Shown here: piece by piece, positions 46,401-59,452 of the stretch
Layout: each line of letters starts with the position of its first letter
Numbering within the stretch: position 1 is the stretch's first letter
From: Melieria omissa
Taxonomy: Eukaryota; Arthropoda; Insecta; Diptera; Ulidiidae
Length of the DNA stretch: 64,000 nucleotides
Reading direction: 5' to 3'
NCBI GenBank assembly: GCA_963971225.1
Contig: OZ020267.1
Location: 98,871,536 to 98,935,535, forward strand
The notes under the pieces: model-generated
Database searches by the model: none
Told to the model about the DNA's origin: nothing
The model's input: only the letters and a program-made list of their open reading frames with translations
Made by a program: the position numbers and the translations under genes

Positions 46401-49400
46401 GCCGAGATTGCTGAATGACTGTTGAAAGCGCTGAACTTTTCAAAAGAAAAAACCCCAAAATTAAAAATAAATGCTGGTCGAAATCTTTCTTGCGTACTGC
46501 GGGTAGCTCACATATGCACATAAATCAAACATCAACCACAAATACAAAAATATTCATCATGTCTGTTGAGGCTGCTACGGTCGCAGCTTCAGCTGCCTGC
46601 GCACAAGTGACCACACAGCGAACACCGCTTTGGCCGCTTCAATTGCTGGCCCACAAAATTGTAAATCGGTTTTTGCCACATGCCATTAGTACGCCCACTT
46701 TTGACCCATTTACGCGCTGCAGCTGATTTGAATTTTTATATCTTCATGAAAATTCCACGCACAGCGAGTTGCGAGTTGCAGCCAACTACCGGACATGGGA
46801 CCACCTCCAAAGACTGCGATAGTAGACAGTAGCTCCTGCACAGTGGTGCCTTAAATTTCATTTGGTTTTAATTTTCTAACCTGTTGGAGCAAAGGAAATG
46901 TCAAGCACAAAGCAAAAGAAAGTCACATAATTACACAGAAATGAAAGAAGTGATTCTCTATGGTCCATAAATCATGAAGAAATGTGTGGATTAATTTCTG
47001 GGTTTTGATTTAATTGATTAAAGAATTAGCTCTGTGACTGCTGGATTTCTAATAGGTTGAATCTAATAATGTTACACAACCAAACAGCAATTAAGGGCAT
47101 GCAACAATCAATACTGACCTCTAACATGACTCTGGAAAACGTCAATAAAATCCAAAAACATAAATCCTAAAAAAATCCTAAAAAATCTTAAAAAGGAATC
47201 GTAATAACCTAAAAAGAATTTGACTCTGATACAAATAAGGAGATGTATTCGGACTCATACTCCGTTTGCAGATAAACTAGCTGAAAGGTGCTCGGAAATG
47301 AAATTCTGTGGTTCTGAACCTAAGATTGAAATAAGCAGTTCAATGGTGGAAGTTTTAGTCAACAAATGGATACCAAGAAAGGTGAATTGAGACAATCACG
47401 ATCGAGTTGAAGAAGCAAAAGAAGGTTCTTAGTCCAATTTGGATATATTTGATTGCATTCACTAGAAACTTCTCTAACAAACAAACACCTAGCACAATAC
47501 AACCAAGCGATGATTAAGTGTAAGCAAGAATCAACACTCACTGACAAATTGACTCTGAAAAGCATCAATAAATGTAACAGATGTGCCCGTGAAAGCAATG
47601 TGACTCTGATGCGGTTAGAGTACATGTTGGGACTAAGCAAAAATAACTTCAAGATTAATTAATCAAAAAGGAAGATAGAAACGAAGTACCATGGATCCAC
47701 ATCATTGAATAGGATTGAAGAATTCGACGTTCAAAGGTCTGCCCTACAAATGGATAACCTCAAGACCCCAACTTAATGCACCTTTGTAGTGAAGTGCATA
47801 CAATGTCGATTGGCTCTAAATAAACCATTAGATAGTGAAGCTAAATAGGTTTTTCCAGGTCCAAGTCCGAGAACTCTGAGATAGCTGTCTGTATTATTTA
47901 ATTCGAAAATTCTCGAGACACATGGCTCAAACTTGCTGAAGAAGTGACCTGTAGACTTAGACAGTCAGACGGAGTCAGCTACATAGATCGTGTGCCATTG
48001 TTCGGCATTGGAAAAAGTAGAGGAATGCGTACTTTTGGATAATAAAATAGAATAAGTTGTAAACTAAACAAAATTATTTTTTTATCTTATCTTTTTTTGT
48101 TCTATATCTTTCATCATAGATTTTAAAGCCGGAGATAATTTGTTTGTACCTATAAAAAAATCATTCAAAAATTATAATTTTTGAAAATGATCGAAAAATT
48201 TCCATTTTTCAACTTCCACCGCTAGTAACTTCACCAAATCTCATCTGATTCGGACAATCTATATATCGCAGGAAAGGCTAAGGTATTTTCTTCTGAATGA
48301 GTTTTAGTGTGTTAGTCGGATCATTTGTTTACGAGATATGTGTTCATAACTGAAACAACAGGGAAAAAAATAAAAATTAAATTAAAAAATAAATAAATAA
48401 ATAAAAAAAATAAATAAAATATACTTTTGCTTTTAGGTGCATTTTTCGTATCAAATAGTTCCATCAATCAAAAAGATGTTAATAGTTGGGATAATTGATG
48501 TAAATAGGAGGAATGCAATAATAAAGTCGACACTTGGATGGATAAACATAAATCTTGGGATGAGAAGAAAACCATTGAATGGTGTACTTTGACTAATCGT
48601 CCGAAAGGAGTTTGTTCTGTTCGATTAAACCCGTTCATTCTAATGACTACTGGTTCGAGTGTACCTATGAACATTTATAATTTCTACCAAACAATAACTG
48701 TACATATGCGACACAAAAAATTAATTTTTAAAAATTATTTTTGTGAAAAATATTAAAAATACATATAAACTACCAACAAGTTTTCAATTTCCCCTCCTCA
48801 ACTTCAAAGCTCAAAAACTATCCTTGTTGAAAACATTCTAAGCAGTCACCTCCACTATTAAAAACCCCAATGAAAACCACTGCATTTTTTTGTATTATCT
48901 TCCATTACTAGAGTCCGAGGCATCAGGCCCCCATAGCCACTTCTACTTAACCGCTTAAGTGTCTATCAGCCACCCTCGCTCACCTTTCACTCCCGCCAAT
49001 TCATCGCCACGCTTCATAGCCGTTGTGCAATTGCTGCCGTTTTCTCTGGTCATCGCTGTTGCCACTTCAATGGTTGCACTTATTTATGCCTTCATTGATC
49101 CAACTCAACATTGACCGTCATAATATTTTCATTAAAAACGCCAACCAGCAAAAGCCAAGCGACGACCAGAGTCAGGCGGCATCGGTGATTGCGAAATTTC
49201 CGCGCTTGCAATGCTGTGTTCTCGTCTAAGCTGCGCTGCTGCGCTCCGCTGCATTTGTGTCGCCTGGTAATGGAAATTAATTGTAGCTTTCGCATGAATT
49301 ACAAACCATAGTCTACCATGGTTTCTCCTTCTTTTCCATTCTGCTCCGCCCTGTTTTGCCGCAGACGTTGTTGTGCTGACTTGCTCGGGCTGTGGATTTT

Positions 49401-49730
49401 TGTCGCCTGATAAGTCAACGATGGCGGCCAGCAAAATGTTGCACGCCAAATGTTCTCAGCCGGCAAACGTTGTTATGAGTTGTTTATTGTGAGCTGTGCT
49501 AATGCCTGTTGGCGGCGACCACACCGACGCGACGCTCGCAACGATGGTCAATATTGATTAACTTTATGAATATGTTTGCAATTTATATGGAAAAACTACA
49601 ACAGCGTTAGCAGCAATGGGAAAATGTCTATGTAATTTGAATAAATGAATGATGTGCTACCGAGGAAAATATTTGAGCAGTGATGTGATTGCATTTTTTG
49701 GGATTCTTATAACACTGTGCGACAAAAATT
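43409..49730. other. Non-coding intron stretch; diverged duplication at 47080-47760
   Basis: No gene recognised. In 47080-47400 and 47490-47760, blocks such as CACAACCAAACAGCAATTAA / ATACAACCAAGCGATGATTA and TGACTCTGGAAAACGTCAAT / TGACTCTGAAAAGCATCAAT recur in the same order about 420 bases apart, so an old duplication is present. Less AT-rich segments at 44260-45340, 46400-46730 and 49000-49560 are candidates for regulatory DNA only by composition. Confidence 0.4.
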
Positions 49731-49734
49731 GAAA

Positions 49735-50530
49735 TTTGAAAGGACATACATATTTTTAAGAATTTATTTAAATATTCTTAGTATAGTACAATGGCCAAAA
49801 ATGGACTTAGTGCTATGGAAAGCTTGTAGCCTTCCTGCCCACCCTTAAGAAATCTTTTCAGTTGTTCAATGATGAAGATACGAATATCACATTAAAGAAG
49901 AAAATTGTAGTAAATATTGTAGACTATATTTCATATTTTGATCAATTAGTGCTAAAATATGTCATTATGATCCTTTCAAATAAGGATACAAATATCAATA
50001 TCTTGAAGTTTTTTAAAGAATTATTTTGAAAAAACAAATCTATGTTTTGGATCTCGGTCTGCAGTATTTCAAAATACTCAAAATTTTATTGTTCCATCTT
50101 TATTGGCTTAGAATAAAAAAAATAAATTTATATCAATAAACAAGAATTTAGTATGGAATACGCATTAAATTTTTGTCTATAAAAGTAGATGGAAAAATAT
50201 AATTTTGAAATATTATACTTTATATTACTTATAGACATATTTTGGTCCTGAAAGCTCTAAATAGAAAATTTAGACAACAACCGAAAAGTTTTGTCTTTCA
50301 TTTGATACTCATATCTTCATCAATGAACAACTGCAAATATTAAAACAAATCTCTCAAATGTGCATGTCCTTAAAATTTTAATATCTTTTTGAAAAAACAT
50401 CGGATCCGAAAATAAAAAACTTAATATACCATTACTATAAATTACTATAAATAACTTCTTTGAAATGATTATGTTCTTAAAATTTTAATATCCTCTTAAA
50501 AGGTCATCGGATCAGAAAATTAAAAACTGA
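49735..50530. repeat. Decayed inverted repeat followed by a direct duplication
   Basis: TCAGTTGTTCAATGATGAAG at about 49858 is inverted as CTTCATCAATGAACAACTGC at about 50315, and AAGGACATACATA (49740) pairs with TGCATGTCCTT (50363). Next to it, CTTAAAATTTTAATATC plus CATCGGATC occurs at about 50370 and again at about 50473. An old foldback-type remnant is likely. Confidence 0.45.
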
Positions 50531-51959
50531 GTACCGATGTCACGTTACTATGAATGATTCCTAGTTCCACACCTATTTAATCTTTTGGATGGATCAAAAG
50601 TCCTGTCGAAGGTGTAAAAAACTGAAATACTTTTAAATATAATTAAAACTTTTTTATATAATGTAAGTCTTTTCTATATATATTTTAATTAAAACATTTT
50701 TTATAATTGATAATATTAAACATATTAATTCAGTCACTCACCTAAGCTGATACTTCAACACCACATTTTTGTAAACGTTCTCAAGTGAACTATTTATCGA
50801 TGAACCTACTAAATTATGGATTTTTCATATCTTAAACGTTGATAGCTTTCTTCGTTGCGAAGTTTCTTGAGACAAAGGATCATCTATTGTGTCAGTACCA
50901 GTCTTTGGCCAAAAAAGTCTAAGAATCCGAAGTCCATCTTCATCTAATAAACGAGCATTCCCTGAGCATTGATCTAAGTGATAGTTAACTTTTCTAAACT
51001 ATTCTTCCACAGTTTCAGTGAATTATCTCGGTTCATTTGGAATCACATTTGTTCAGTTGTCTTTCTTCATAGTTTTTATGATGGATTTAGTTGCCTCCGA
51101 TTTCTATAAAACAGTTTCGCAACTATTTTCATTCAACAACACATCGAAAAGACATAATCAAACTCCTCAATACGTTTGCTGCTTTCCTCTTCAAATCCAT
51201 CAGCTGTTAATTTAATATTTTTTTGTTGTCATTTCGCTCCTCCTTGCCGGCGCCAATCAAGTTCTCCTCCACGCCAAACCATTTATTTACTTTACCATAA
51301 TTGTCGGCTCCATGTCGCCGCACAGACTCGCTTCATTTCCTTATACGCGCGCTGATGAAAAGCGTCATTATCTATCGGTTTTTATTAAAAGAACACGGTA
51401 AATAATAATAACTCAATTACATTAGGCAATTTCAAAGCAATCAATGTTTGTATCTCAATTAAAAACGATTGAAAAGATGGCGCAGCGATGCCAAGATTGC
51501 TGGGTAAACATTGGCGCCACATAAAAGTGATGTGGACGATAGTCTTTGGAGATTAACAAAGTGCAAAATTGGACGCCCACTTGTGGTTTGGTGGGCAGTG
51601 CTGTTGTTATGTGTAAATTGAAAGAGAAGTTTCAAATTTGGTGTGTGCGGACTTCAAGCACGTTTCAAGACTTCGAATGGTGACTGCGAGCTGTAGAAGG
51701 AGAGATGGTAGGTAAACTTAAAAACGGTTAGGAACTGTGTTAAGAAAAAAAATAAACGTTTGCAACGCTTAACCAGAATGATGTTTAAATATTGTATGTC
51801 GTTTAAACAGGGTTTTCCAACATGATATATGGGCTTGAAATTTGTTGCTATTTTTGGACCATGAATGAAGTGGTGCATGAAAGGGAGATTTTGGGGGTTC
51901 AAACCTACTCAAAAAACAGTTTACAGTCTACAAACATATTGGGTGCCAAATATAGTTTC
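50531..51959. other. No gene recognised
   Basis: AT-rich intron sequence; the short ORFs show no known motif. Confidence 0.4.
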
Positions 51960-52650
51960 AGAAGAAGAACGTTAGTGGACCTATTGTTTTCAAATTTTGG
52001 TAAAAATACTCGAAAATCAAAATGTAACGGTGCCAACAATGGGTTAAGGTTTACATACGTGAAGACTACAAGAAATATGAACCAATGGGCAACACTTGAA
52101 ATTCAAAATAATTAGACACGTGTTTTTGATTTTTTTTTTAATCTTTTGACTTCAAATTTGGTTTAAGGACTTCAAATGTGAAATAATTCGATATGTGTTT
52201 TTTACTTTTTAAAAAATACAAATATGATGAGGTCAATGACGGCTTAAGAGTTTTTTAAATTTTTTTATTAAACAAATTAATGGACCTATTGATTTCGTAG
52301 CTCGTGAAAGTACTTTTAGTGAGAAATAATTCGGCACGTGTCTATAATTTTTCCGAAAATCAAAATCTAACGGGGTCAGTAATGGGTTAAAAGTTTGTAT
52401 GGAGAAATAAGATTTTATGGGCATTTGGACTTCAACTTAATGAAAGCACTTAACATTTGAAATAATTCGTTACTTGTTTTTAATTTTTTCAAAAATCTAA
52501 ATTTGACGGTGTCAACAATGGGTTAAGAGTTCGTATGGGAAAACATGTCAATTGCTTGTGCACTTCAAATGGGATACAAATGAGATAATTAGACAAGTTT
52601 TGTTCATAAAAATCTGAAGGCATCAACAAAGGGTTAACAGAAACTTGATT
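51960..52650. repeat. Diverged tandem repeat, unit about 75-145 bp, five copies
   Basis: Each unit contains AATAATTMGACACGTGTTTT-like sequence, TTTTTCAAAAATCWAAATKT, then ACGGTGTCAACAATGGGTTA and AGAGTTYGTATGG. Unit markers fall near 52107, 52182, 52325, 52461 and 52585. Copies are well diverged. No ORF spans them. Confidence 0.65.
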
Positions 52651-55600
52651 TACTGGACCCTGCTAATTTTTTATATGTAATTTTTCATGTCTGGGTGTGT
52701 AAACCAATAAACATGTCACATCTCAAGCACCGAAAATCGAAGTGAAATAGTGGAACAACTTTTCCAATCGCAACAAGTGACCAATTTGGTTTCCAATTTT
52801 GGCTGACAATGTAAATGGGCTAAATACATCATTTGAGCCGTGATTGGAAAAATACAGATAACTGTATAAATTATTTGTTTCTGTTTATTGACCTCTGTAT
52901 GGATTCTTGGATTTTTGAGAAAATTTTTCTGTTGATTTAAAATGAAACTCATCTCTTCTTTTCTCTCTTTAGAAGATTCTATATTGTCTTATCATATCTA
53001 ACTCAAATGGATTCAAATTAAAAACAAGTATATACATATGAATGTATGTATGTTTTACCTATCTTATGAGTTGTTTGTTGTTAGGAGATAACAGCAACAT
53101 TATTTAATTTACAAAAAAATGAGCACAGATGGCAGTAGCAGCCGGAACCATGCCAACAACACCCACTAGCAACCAAAATTAACTTGCCCACACTTTTCAA
53201 TTTTGTGTTGTTTTTTGCAAACAAAATTATGTTCATTTTTTGTTGACAATAAAACGTGTTCATTAATAAAACAAACCAAATGGCAACAGTCAGCCCACGC
53301 TTACTACCAAAGATAGCAAACATAGAGAAACAGACTTGAACTAACAACAACGAGGAAGCAAAATTAAGCTAAATAAAAATACAATTTTTTTTATCTAATG
53401 ACATCACAAGCAAAGAGCTAAATTCATATGTATGCGCAAAATTCAATTAAAAAGGAATTAAATACGAAATGGCAACGGCGACAACCATAGAAAATTGTTG
53501 ATGAATTGCAAAATAATAAAAGCACCAACAACAACATTGACCACTATAACAGCAACTATATTTAAATGCAATCAACTGGCGCATGCAAGAAGTTGATTGA
53601 ACTTCTGATTGCTTGACGTCTGTTGGTTTTCTTGCTCTCTGTCTTCGTCTCTCTCAATATGACTGTCTCTGTCTTATACTTACATTTGAATTCTCAGCAT
53701 TTTTTTTACTTTGCTGGCCCGTTTCATTCATAAAAACTGTGCACATTTGCCCACACACACACACACACACAAACTGCTCTGAACACATTCGCCAACAACA
53801 ATTTGCATAGCGATTAATGCAAATACCTTGAAAAAACTATGAGCCACAAAAAGCAACTTCAGCCTCTTCCACCTCTTGCAACCCGCATGCCGTCTCCTCC
53901 CCCTTCGCATGAGGCCTTTTGGCTTTCTGAATTTTTTTTGCAGACTGCTCTGTCTGGACGAGCGTAGGATGTGCGTGCAACAATTGTGCTTGAACTACAA
54001 CAACTGCAACATTAATTTACTTTTATGCTTTTTAATGTCATTTCTTAATGCGCTGCTGCAATATTAATTTGTTGCTGTGCCACAAAGCCTTTTTGGCCAC
54101 ATGTGAGACGTGCAATGCGAAACTGCGCTAAAAGTGCGTTGGCTCCGGTTTGGCTTCAACAAGATTTTCATGAATGAAATTGCTACACATACACACACAT
54201 ACACGAAACAGGAAAAGCCTTTGCTAGAAGGTAGCACAGCAAAATTAAAGAAAAACAAACACCAAAACAAATACAACAACCCAAAACAACACACAATGTG
54301 GGCGGAAAAAACGCCAACATGCGCGGCCCACTGATTTTGACGCGGCTGCATTGCTTGATTGCAGTTTTTACTGCTGCTGCTGTTGTTGTTGATGTTTTTT
54401 AAGTTTTTGTTGGTGCAGTTGCGCGTGCGCATTTAATGTCCTACGCCAAACTGCCGCAGCATTTATGTGGTTGCTGTTGTTTTTGTAGTTTCATTTCCGT
54501 TTATTTATTTGAAAAATTTGCTTTTCATCGTTTTTTTCGCAATTCGTTTGTTGCTATTTTTCGTAATGTATCCGTTTGTAATAATTTTTGCATGGCAGAC
54601 AACAACAAACACAACAAGCAAATTTTGCATGCCACAAGTATTTGATTGTTGTTGTTGTTCTTGTGAGCAACAGAAACCTCGGCTGCCATAACAAATTGTC
54701 GCCAGTTGGTGTCGCTTCGTGGTAAAACAACAAAATCGAAATTAATAAACCGAAAAAAATATCAACAACCATTACACAGCACATTCTCTTTTGCCAAGTC
54801 AACCACCAGTTGGCGAGTCAGCCATCACCACACAGCCCAGCCGGCAGCCGCCAACCCATTCAGCAGCCAGACCAGCACGCGGACAGACACGCTGGACAGA
54901 TTTGTTTGGTGTGTCGCGTCTGCGCCGCTTCCACTCAAACTATCTCAATGAATTTGCAGCTTTTCCTTTTCGTTTCTCTCGCCAGCCGGGCAGCGCGCCT
55001 ACGCCTATGCTTGGCCGTTGTTGGCGCGTGCGTACCACACGGACGCACGCACACTTTGCGCGCAACCGGCCGCGTTCCTGTGGCCGCGCAGCCCGCTTGT
55101 TGTCGGCCGACAATCATATTTTCCAGTCAATTTAGCATCTTTACCGCATTTATCACTTATTAAACCTCTCCCGTTCACCCGATTTGAGTTGTTGCATTAA
55201 TGGCCCGTTGTTGGCCAGGCTGGCACGGATCGCGGCCATTTAGCGCGCAGCCAGCCAAAACGTTTTGTCAACTTTAATTCAGCAGTTTCTTGCCTTTTTT
55301 TTAATCTGCCTCCTATGTCCCCTTGGTTCCTCTTTGTGCAACTTTTGGTCGCTGGCGTCTGGCATTTAGCAGCTTTTTCATGCTCGTTCGACGGCCTGTT
55401 ACCTGTTTACTTGTTACCTGCCACACGTATAAAAGCCATAAAAGTCAAATGCAAATTTGTTTTTGGAGAAGTGCCACATGCGGCCGCTTCTTTTTCTTCT
55501 TCTTCTTCTTGTTCGTAGTGCCTATTTTCTTGTTTTGCCACTTGCCTTCGTAGCCTACTTGAGAAGTTGTTGTTGGTATCATTGTTATATATAGTAGTGC

Positions 55601-55942
55601 TTTACGTTCTGTTATTGTTGCTTTACGATATATGGTTGTAAGCGGCTTCAATTTCAACTCTTCAAATATTTTGCAATGTTTTTTACAATAAAATTTTATA
55701 TTTTCATAAAAAAAATTATGAAAAACGTGATCAGCAAATTCGTGCTGCTTCGAATGTTCTACATTTGCCAATTGTGCAGGTCTGTCATATACTCGTAACA
55801 AATAAAACTAGTTAAAAATTTCTTTTTCAAATCTTCGAACAAGTGTCGCTGCAAATCTTTGCCTCATATTTTTGTTATTTACCACAATTATTTTTATTTC
55901 TTCGTTCATTCATTACTAACGCCCACTTCACTTTCGTTGCAG
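52651..55942. other. Last part of the giant intron
   Basis: Contains a (CA)n run at about 53752-53771 and a GC-richer segment at 54780-55300. Small ORFs there, including one at 54947 starting MNLQLFLFVSLASR, have no phase-1 donor that would join the next wb exon, so I do not call an alternative first exon. The branch site TACTAAC is at 55914-55920. Confidence 0.45.
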
Positions 55943-57302
55943 AGTGCCAGTGCAGCCCCGTTGGCGCCATTTCCAACGCCTGCGACAAGCGCAGCGGTCA
56001 GTGCGCCTGTCTGGCCAACGTCACCGGCCGTCGCTGCGACAAATGCAAATCGGGTCACTGGAATCTGACGCAAGCCGTGGGCTGCCACGACTGCCGCTGC
56101 GATCCGGCCGGCTCGCGCAGCCACGAATGCAATCCCTGGACCGGACAGTGCGACTGTCGCATCGGCGTAGGCGGCCAGCATTGCAACGAGTGCACGGATG
56201 GCTTTTACGGCTTCTCCGCGGACGGGTGTCAGCGGTGTGCGCAGTGCGCGGCCGAGGGTCAGGTTTGCGATCCGCTGAACGGGCGCTGCATTTGTCCGCC
56301 CAACAGTCGCGGCCTGGGCTGTGCGCAATGCGTGGCCGGCACCTGGGGCTGGCAGCCGCGGCTGGGCTGTCGCGCCTGCGCCTGCGACCGGGTTGGCTCC
56401 ATTGGGCAGTACTGTGAGCCCGCCAGCGGCCAGTGTCAGTGCCGCGAGGGCTATTCGGGTCGGCAGTGCGACGCATGCGCCGTGGGCTACTTTGGCTATC
56501 CGGAGTGCAGACGCTGCGGCTGCGATGTGGACGGCTCGTTTGTGCGCGCCGACGGGCTGATTGCCTGCGATGCGAACGGACAGTGCCCGTGCAAGTCGCT
56601 GGTGGTGGGACTGAAGTGCGACACCTGCATGAAGTCGTCATTTGGACTGTCCGCACTGAATCCGGAGGGCTGTACGCGCTGCTTCTGCTTCGGACGTTCC
56701 AGCGAGTGCGAGCAGAGCGAGTGGTCGTGGGGCCACATACGCATGGCCGAGTCGCGCAATCTGAGCGTGCAGTACGTGCGGCCGCAGCACGTCAGCAACA
56801 GCGAGTACGAGTACATTGTGGTGGTGCAGATGGCGGGCGCGAAGACGTACCGCGAGGACGCCGAAATCAATCTGATCAACGATCTCAACCTGATACCGCG
56901 CTCCACGGGCAACGTCTCGATCGGCGCCTACGGCCTCTTCTATCATCCGCTGTACTTCCAGCTGCCGCCGCAGTTCTACGGCGATCGCACCAGCAGCTAT
57001 GGCGGCCACTTGTACTATACGCTGCTGGTCGAGGGCGCCAGTACGCCGCTGGAGCGAAAAGTGCTCGCACGCTTTCCGCTCGTGCAGATACACGCGCACA
57101 AGAAGCTTGTGCTGGACTTTTACGAATACGAGAACTTTGAGTACGCACTGAATGTGACGTACCGCGTGCCGCTGCACGAATCCGAATGGAAATATCATCA
57201 CAACAGCCATTCGGTGGACCGAGCTACGCTAATGGCGGCGCTGCAAAATATTAAGCATATTTTTCTGCGCGGCTCAGCGTTTGCGGATTTCACGCAAGTG
57301 GT
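55943..57302 (+). CDS. wb: wb exon: five LE repeats and most of the laminin IV domain
   Basis: After a strong acceptor (TTTCGTTGCAG) the exon encodes eight-cysteine laminin EGF-like repeats at about 55945-56094, 56095-56238, 56239-56379, 56380-56517 and 56518-56682. The first half of a sixth follows (CFCFGRSSECEQSEW). A laminin IV (L4) domain is then inserted in that sixth repeat, from about 56725 (WSWGHIRMAESRNLSVQY, GNVSIGAYGLFYHPLYF, YGGHLYYTLLVEG). This LE-L4-LE order is that of laminin alpha domains IIIb/IVa. The repeats form the rod-like arm of the secreted, basement-membrane trimer. It is GC-rich compared with the intron. Entry phase 1, exit phase 2 at donor GTAAGT (57303). Confidence 0.92.
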
Positions 57303-57365
57303 GTAAGTGTGACGAAAGTTTATGACTTGCAAGGATTTTTCGTTAATTTTTCTCTAATATTACAG

Positions 57366-57621
57366 ATTGCAAAACGTGCACATGGACTCGGCAATCTACA
57401 TATACGGCTCGACAAATATGATTGCCAAAGGCGTCGAACGCTGCAAGTGCCCCAAACGCTACGATGGCCTGTCGTGTCAAGATCCCGGCAGTGGATTCTA
57501 CCGATGGCGCAACATCACCGAAACGGAGACAGTTTTCATTGAGGATCTGATTGGACGCGCAGCTCCGTGTCACTGCAACGGACGTAGCGCCGAGTGCGAA
57601 CGTGAGACAGGCATTTGCTTG
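57366..57621 (+). CDS. wb: wb exon: end of L4, split LE and start of next LE
   Basis: This exon completes the L4 domain (HMDSAIYIYGSTNMIA) and the second half of the split LE repeat (ERCKCPKRYDGLSCQDPGSG), then starts the next repeat (APCHCNGRSAECERETGICL). In the split LE the stretch after YDGLSCQ lacks the cysteine that other laminin alpha chains have there (…C..C.PGFYR pattern). So one disulphide partner is missing or elsewhere. Intron before it is 63 bases; donor GTGCGT at 57622, phase 0. Confidence 0.9.
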
Positions 57622-57693
57622 GTGCGTCCTAGTATAAGCTTCACCTAAGCTTATTTCTAATCTATTTTAAATATTTCGCTTTTCGAATGACAG

Positions 57694-58090
57694 AATTGTC
57701 GCGAACACACTGGCGGCGCGCACTGCGAACAATGCGCCGAGGGCTACTACGGCGATCCCAACTCTTCGCACGGCTGCCAGTCGTGCCCATGTCCCGAAAC
57801 CAATCGCAATTTCGCCAAGGGATGCAACGTGTGGCAGGGCGAGGTCAGCTGTATCTGCAAGCCGGGCTACACGGGCCAATTGTGCGATCGCTGTCGCCCC
57901 GGCTACTATGGCAATCCGCTGGCCCATCCGAACAGCACTTGTCAGCCGTGCAATTGCAATCTGGATGGCACTGCGGCAGACGGCTGCGATCCGGAGACGG
58001 GTCAATGCCATTGTCGAGCCGGTGTCACTGGCCTAAAGTGCGATCGTTGTCTGGCTGAACGGCATCATCTGGAGGAGCGCGGCTGTCGCA
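57694..58090 (+). CDS. wb: wb exon: LE repeats of domain IIIa
   Basis: The exon encodes [20 protein letters not shown], a repeat with [18 protein letters not shown], and [20 protein letters not shown] leading to [13 protein letters not shown]. About three LE repeats follow L4, as in vertebrate alpha-1/alpha-2 chains, whereas alpha-5-type chains have more. That argues for wb rather than LanA. Donor GTGAGT at 58091, phase 1. Confidence 0.9.
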
Positions 58091-58160
58091 GTGAGTCTCA
58101 TTGAGTCTACTTATGCCGAACACAACAGATTTAATTTTTTGTTTATCTTATCGCGCACAG

Positions 58161-59190
58161 TTTGTGACAATTGCACTTTGCTGCTGCTGGACTATGTGGA
58201 ACTCATTGGCAATAAGCTGCGCCGCGGGCTGCACAATATGGACCTCACCGGCATACCAGCGCCCCATCTCAAAGTCGAGGAGTACGAGCAGTTGCACGAG
58301 CTGCTCAACATACACTATCAGGACTACAACAATGCGCGCAAGCTGCTGGGCAGCTACGATGCCAACGAACTGCTTAAGCTCGACTCACATGCGGAGAATA
58401 CGAAATTTCAATCGCGTAAAGCCTTAGCCACAGCAGGCAAACGCCAACAATCTGTTGGCATGCTGCGTGCTGATGCCTCAACGCTGCTGATCGATGTGGG
58501 CGCATTGCGTGCGGAGATCTTGCAAAACATTTTCGAGCTCAACCACTACGGCAAGAGTGAGCAGCACATGAGTTTGCCCACGGCGCTCGAACAGGCGCGC
58601 TTCTATCTGGACTCCATAAAGCAACACCAGGAGTCAGTGAATAGTATTCGCAACTCATCGCAATGCGCCTGGCACTTTTACTATCACTTTGGCAACGCCT
58701 CCGATGTTGCCTTTGACCAGAAGGCGCGCGTTGAGATGCTCTGGCGTGATTTGAATCAGACGAATTTTCGCCTATCCGACATGCGAATGCATGCCGATCG
58801 CACGGTCGACATGCAGAGCGAGATTGACGATATTCAAGAGCATATTGTAAACTTGAAAACACACGTGGCCGAAGACTACGGCAAAATCAATGAGCTGCAT
58901 GCTGCGGTGCAAGAATATCTCAATCAAAGCCCCATTGCGGAAACAGGCTCCTTGCTCGAGCAAAACTTGAACCAGCAGGTGAAGCTGGATAGTGAAATTG
59001 AGAATATCAACAAATTGGTTGATATGCTGAACAACACACTTACTGTCAGCGAGAGCATGCAGCGCGAGGTGCGCAAACATTGGCTGCCAAAGGCGCAAAA
59101 GCACGCGGAGCATCTAATGAAACGTTCCAATGAATATGCGCGCCAGTTTCAGCCCACCAGAAATGGTGCCAAAATTGCGCTGCTGGCCAG
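58161..59190 (+). CDS. wb: wb exon: first part of the coiled-coil (domain II/I)
   Basis: Begins CDNCTLLLLDYVELIGNKLR, the junction after the last LE repeat, then LTGIPAPHL, as in alpha-1/alpha-2 chains. The rest is helical, Leu/Glu/Lys/Gln-rich sequence with heptad periodicity and several N-x-S/T sites. This domain pairs with laminin beta and gamma chains into the trimer. Donor GTGGGA at 59191, phase 2; intron 65 bases. Confidence 0.9.
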
Positions 59191-59255
59191 GTGGGACACT
59201 TTGAGAATTTGTTACATGAAACAGGATAATTTTAAATGTAATTTTTTTTATTTAG

Positions 59256-59452
59256 CTCCGCACATAAGAACATATCCGATGCCATAGCGGCCGCTCGTCA
59301 GGCATCTATGGAGGCCAAGGAGCGCGTGTCGCAGGCGCAACAGCGGCTTTACCCTCAGGACGGCAATTCAATGATTGAGCGCGCCAAGCATTCGCTCAAC
59401 AAGTCGAAAGTGCTGCAAAAGGAAGCGCTGGCCGAGATGCAGCGCACAAATG
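59256..59452 (+). CDS. wb: wb exon: coiled coil, ending at a GC donor
   Basis: Encodes SAHKNISDAIAAARQASMEA through LAEMQRTN, Ala/Gln/Lys-rich coiled coil. The frame stays open through the following intron until TAA at about 59482, but the homologous coiled coil continues only at 59518. The donor that keeps frame is GCAAGT at 59453, phase 1. Confidence 0.85.

Larger units (their letters stand above)
13997..55942 (+). other. wb: Giant wb intron, about 41.9 kb, phase 1
   Basis: The interval runs from GTAAGC to a strong acceptor. A textbook branch-site match TACTAAC at 55914-55920 sits 22 bases before the AG, followed by a pyrimidine tract. No laminin-like ORF occurs inside. The interval holds most of the mobile elements listed below. 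Large introns of this kind usually carry enhancers, but none can be called from sequence alone. Its status as one intron depends on the exon at 12874 being spliced to 55943. Confidence 0.55.

Noticed and set aside
54947..55170. Alternative wb first exon starting MNLQLFLFVSLASR
   Set aside because: Signal-like start, but no phase-1 donor follows, so it cannot join the exon at 55943 in frame.
56021..57210. Long ORFs in other frames over the LE/L4 exon
   Set aside because: Shadows of a GC-rich coding exon; Arg/Ala-rich with no domain.
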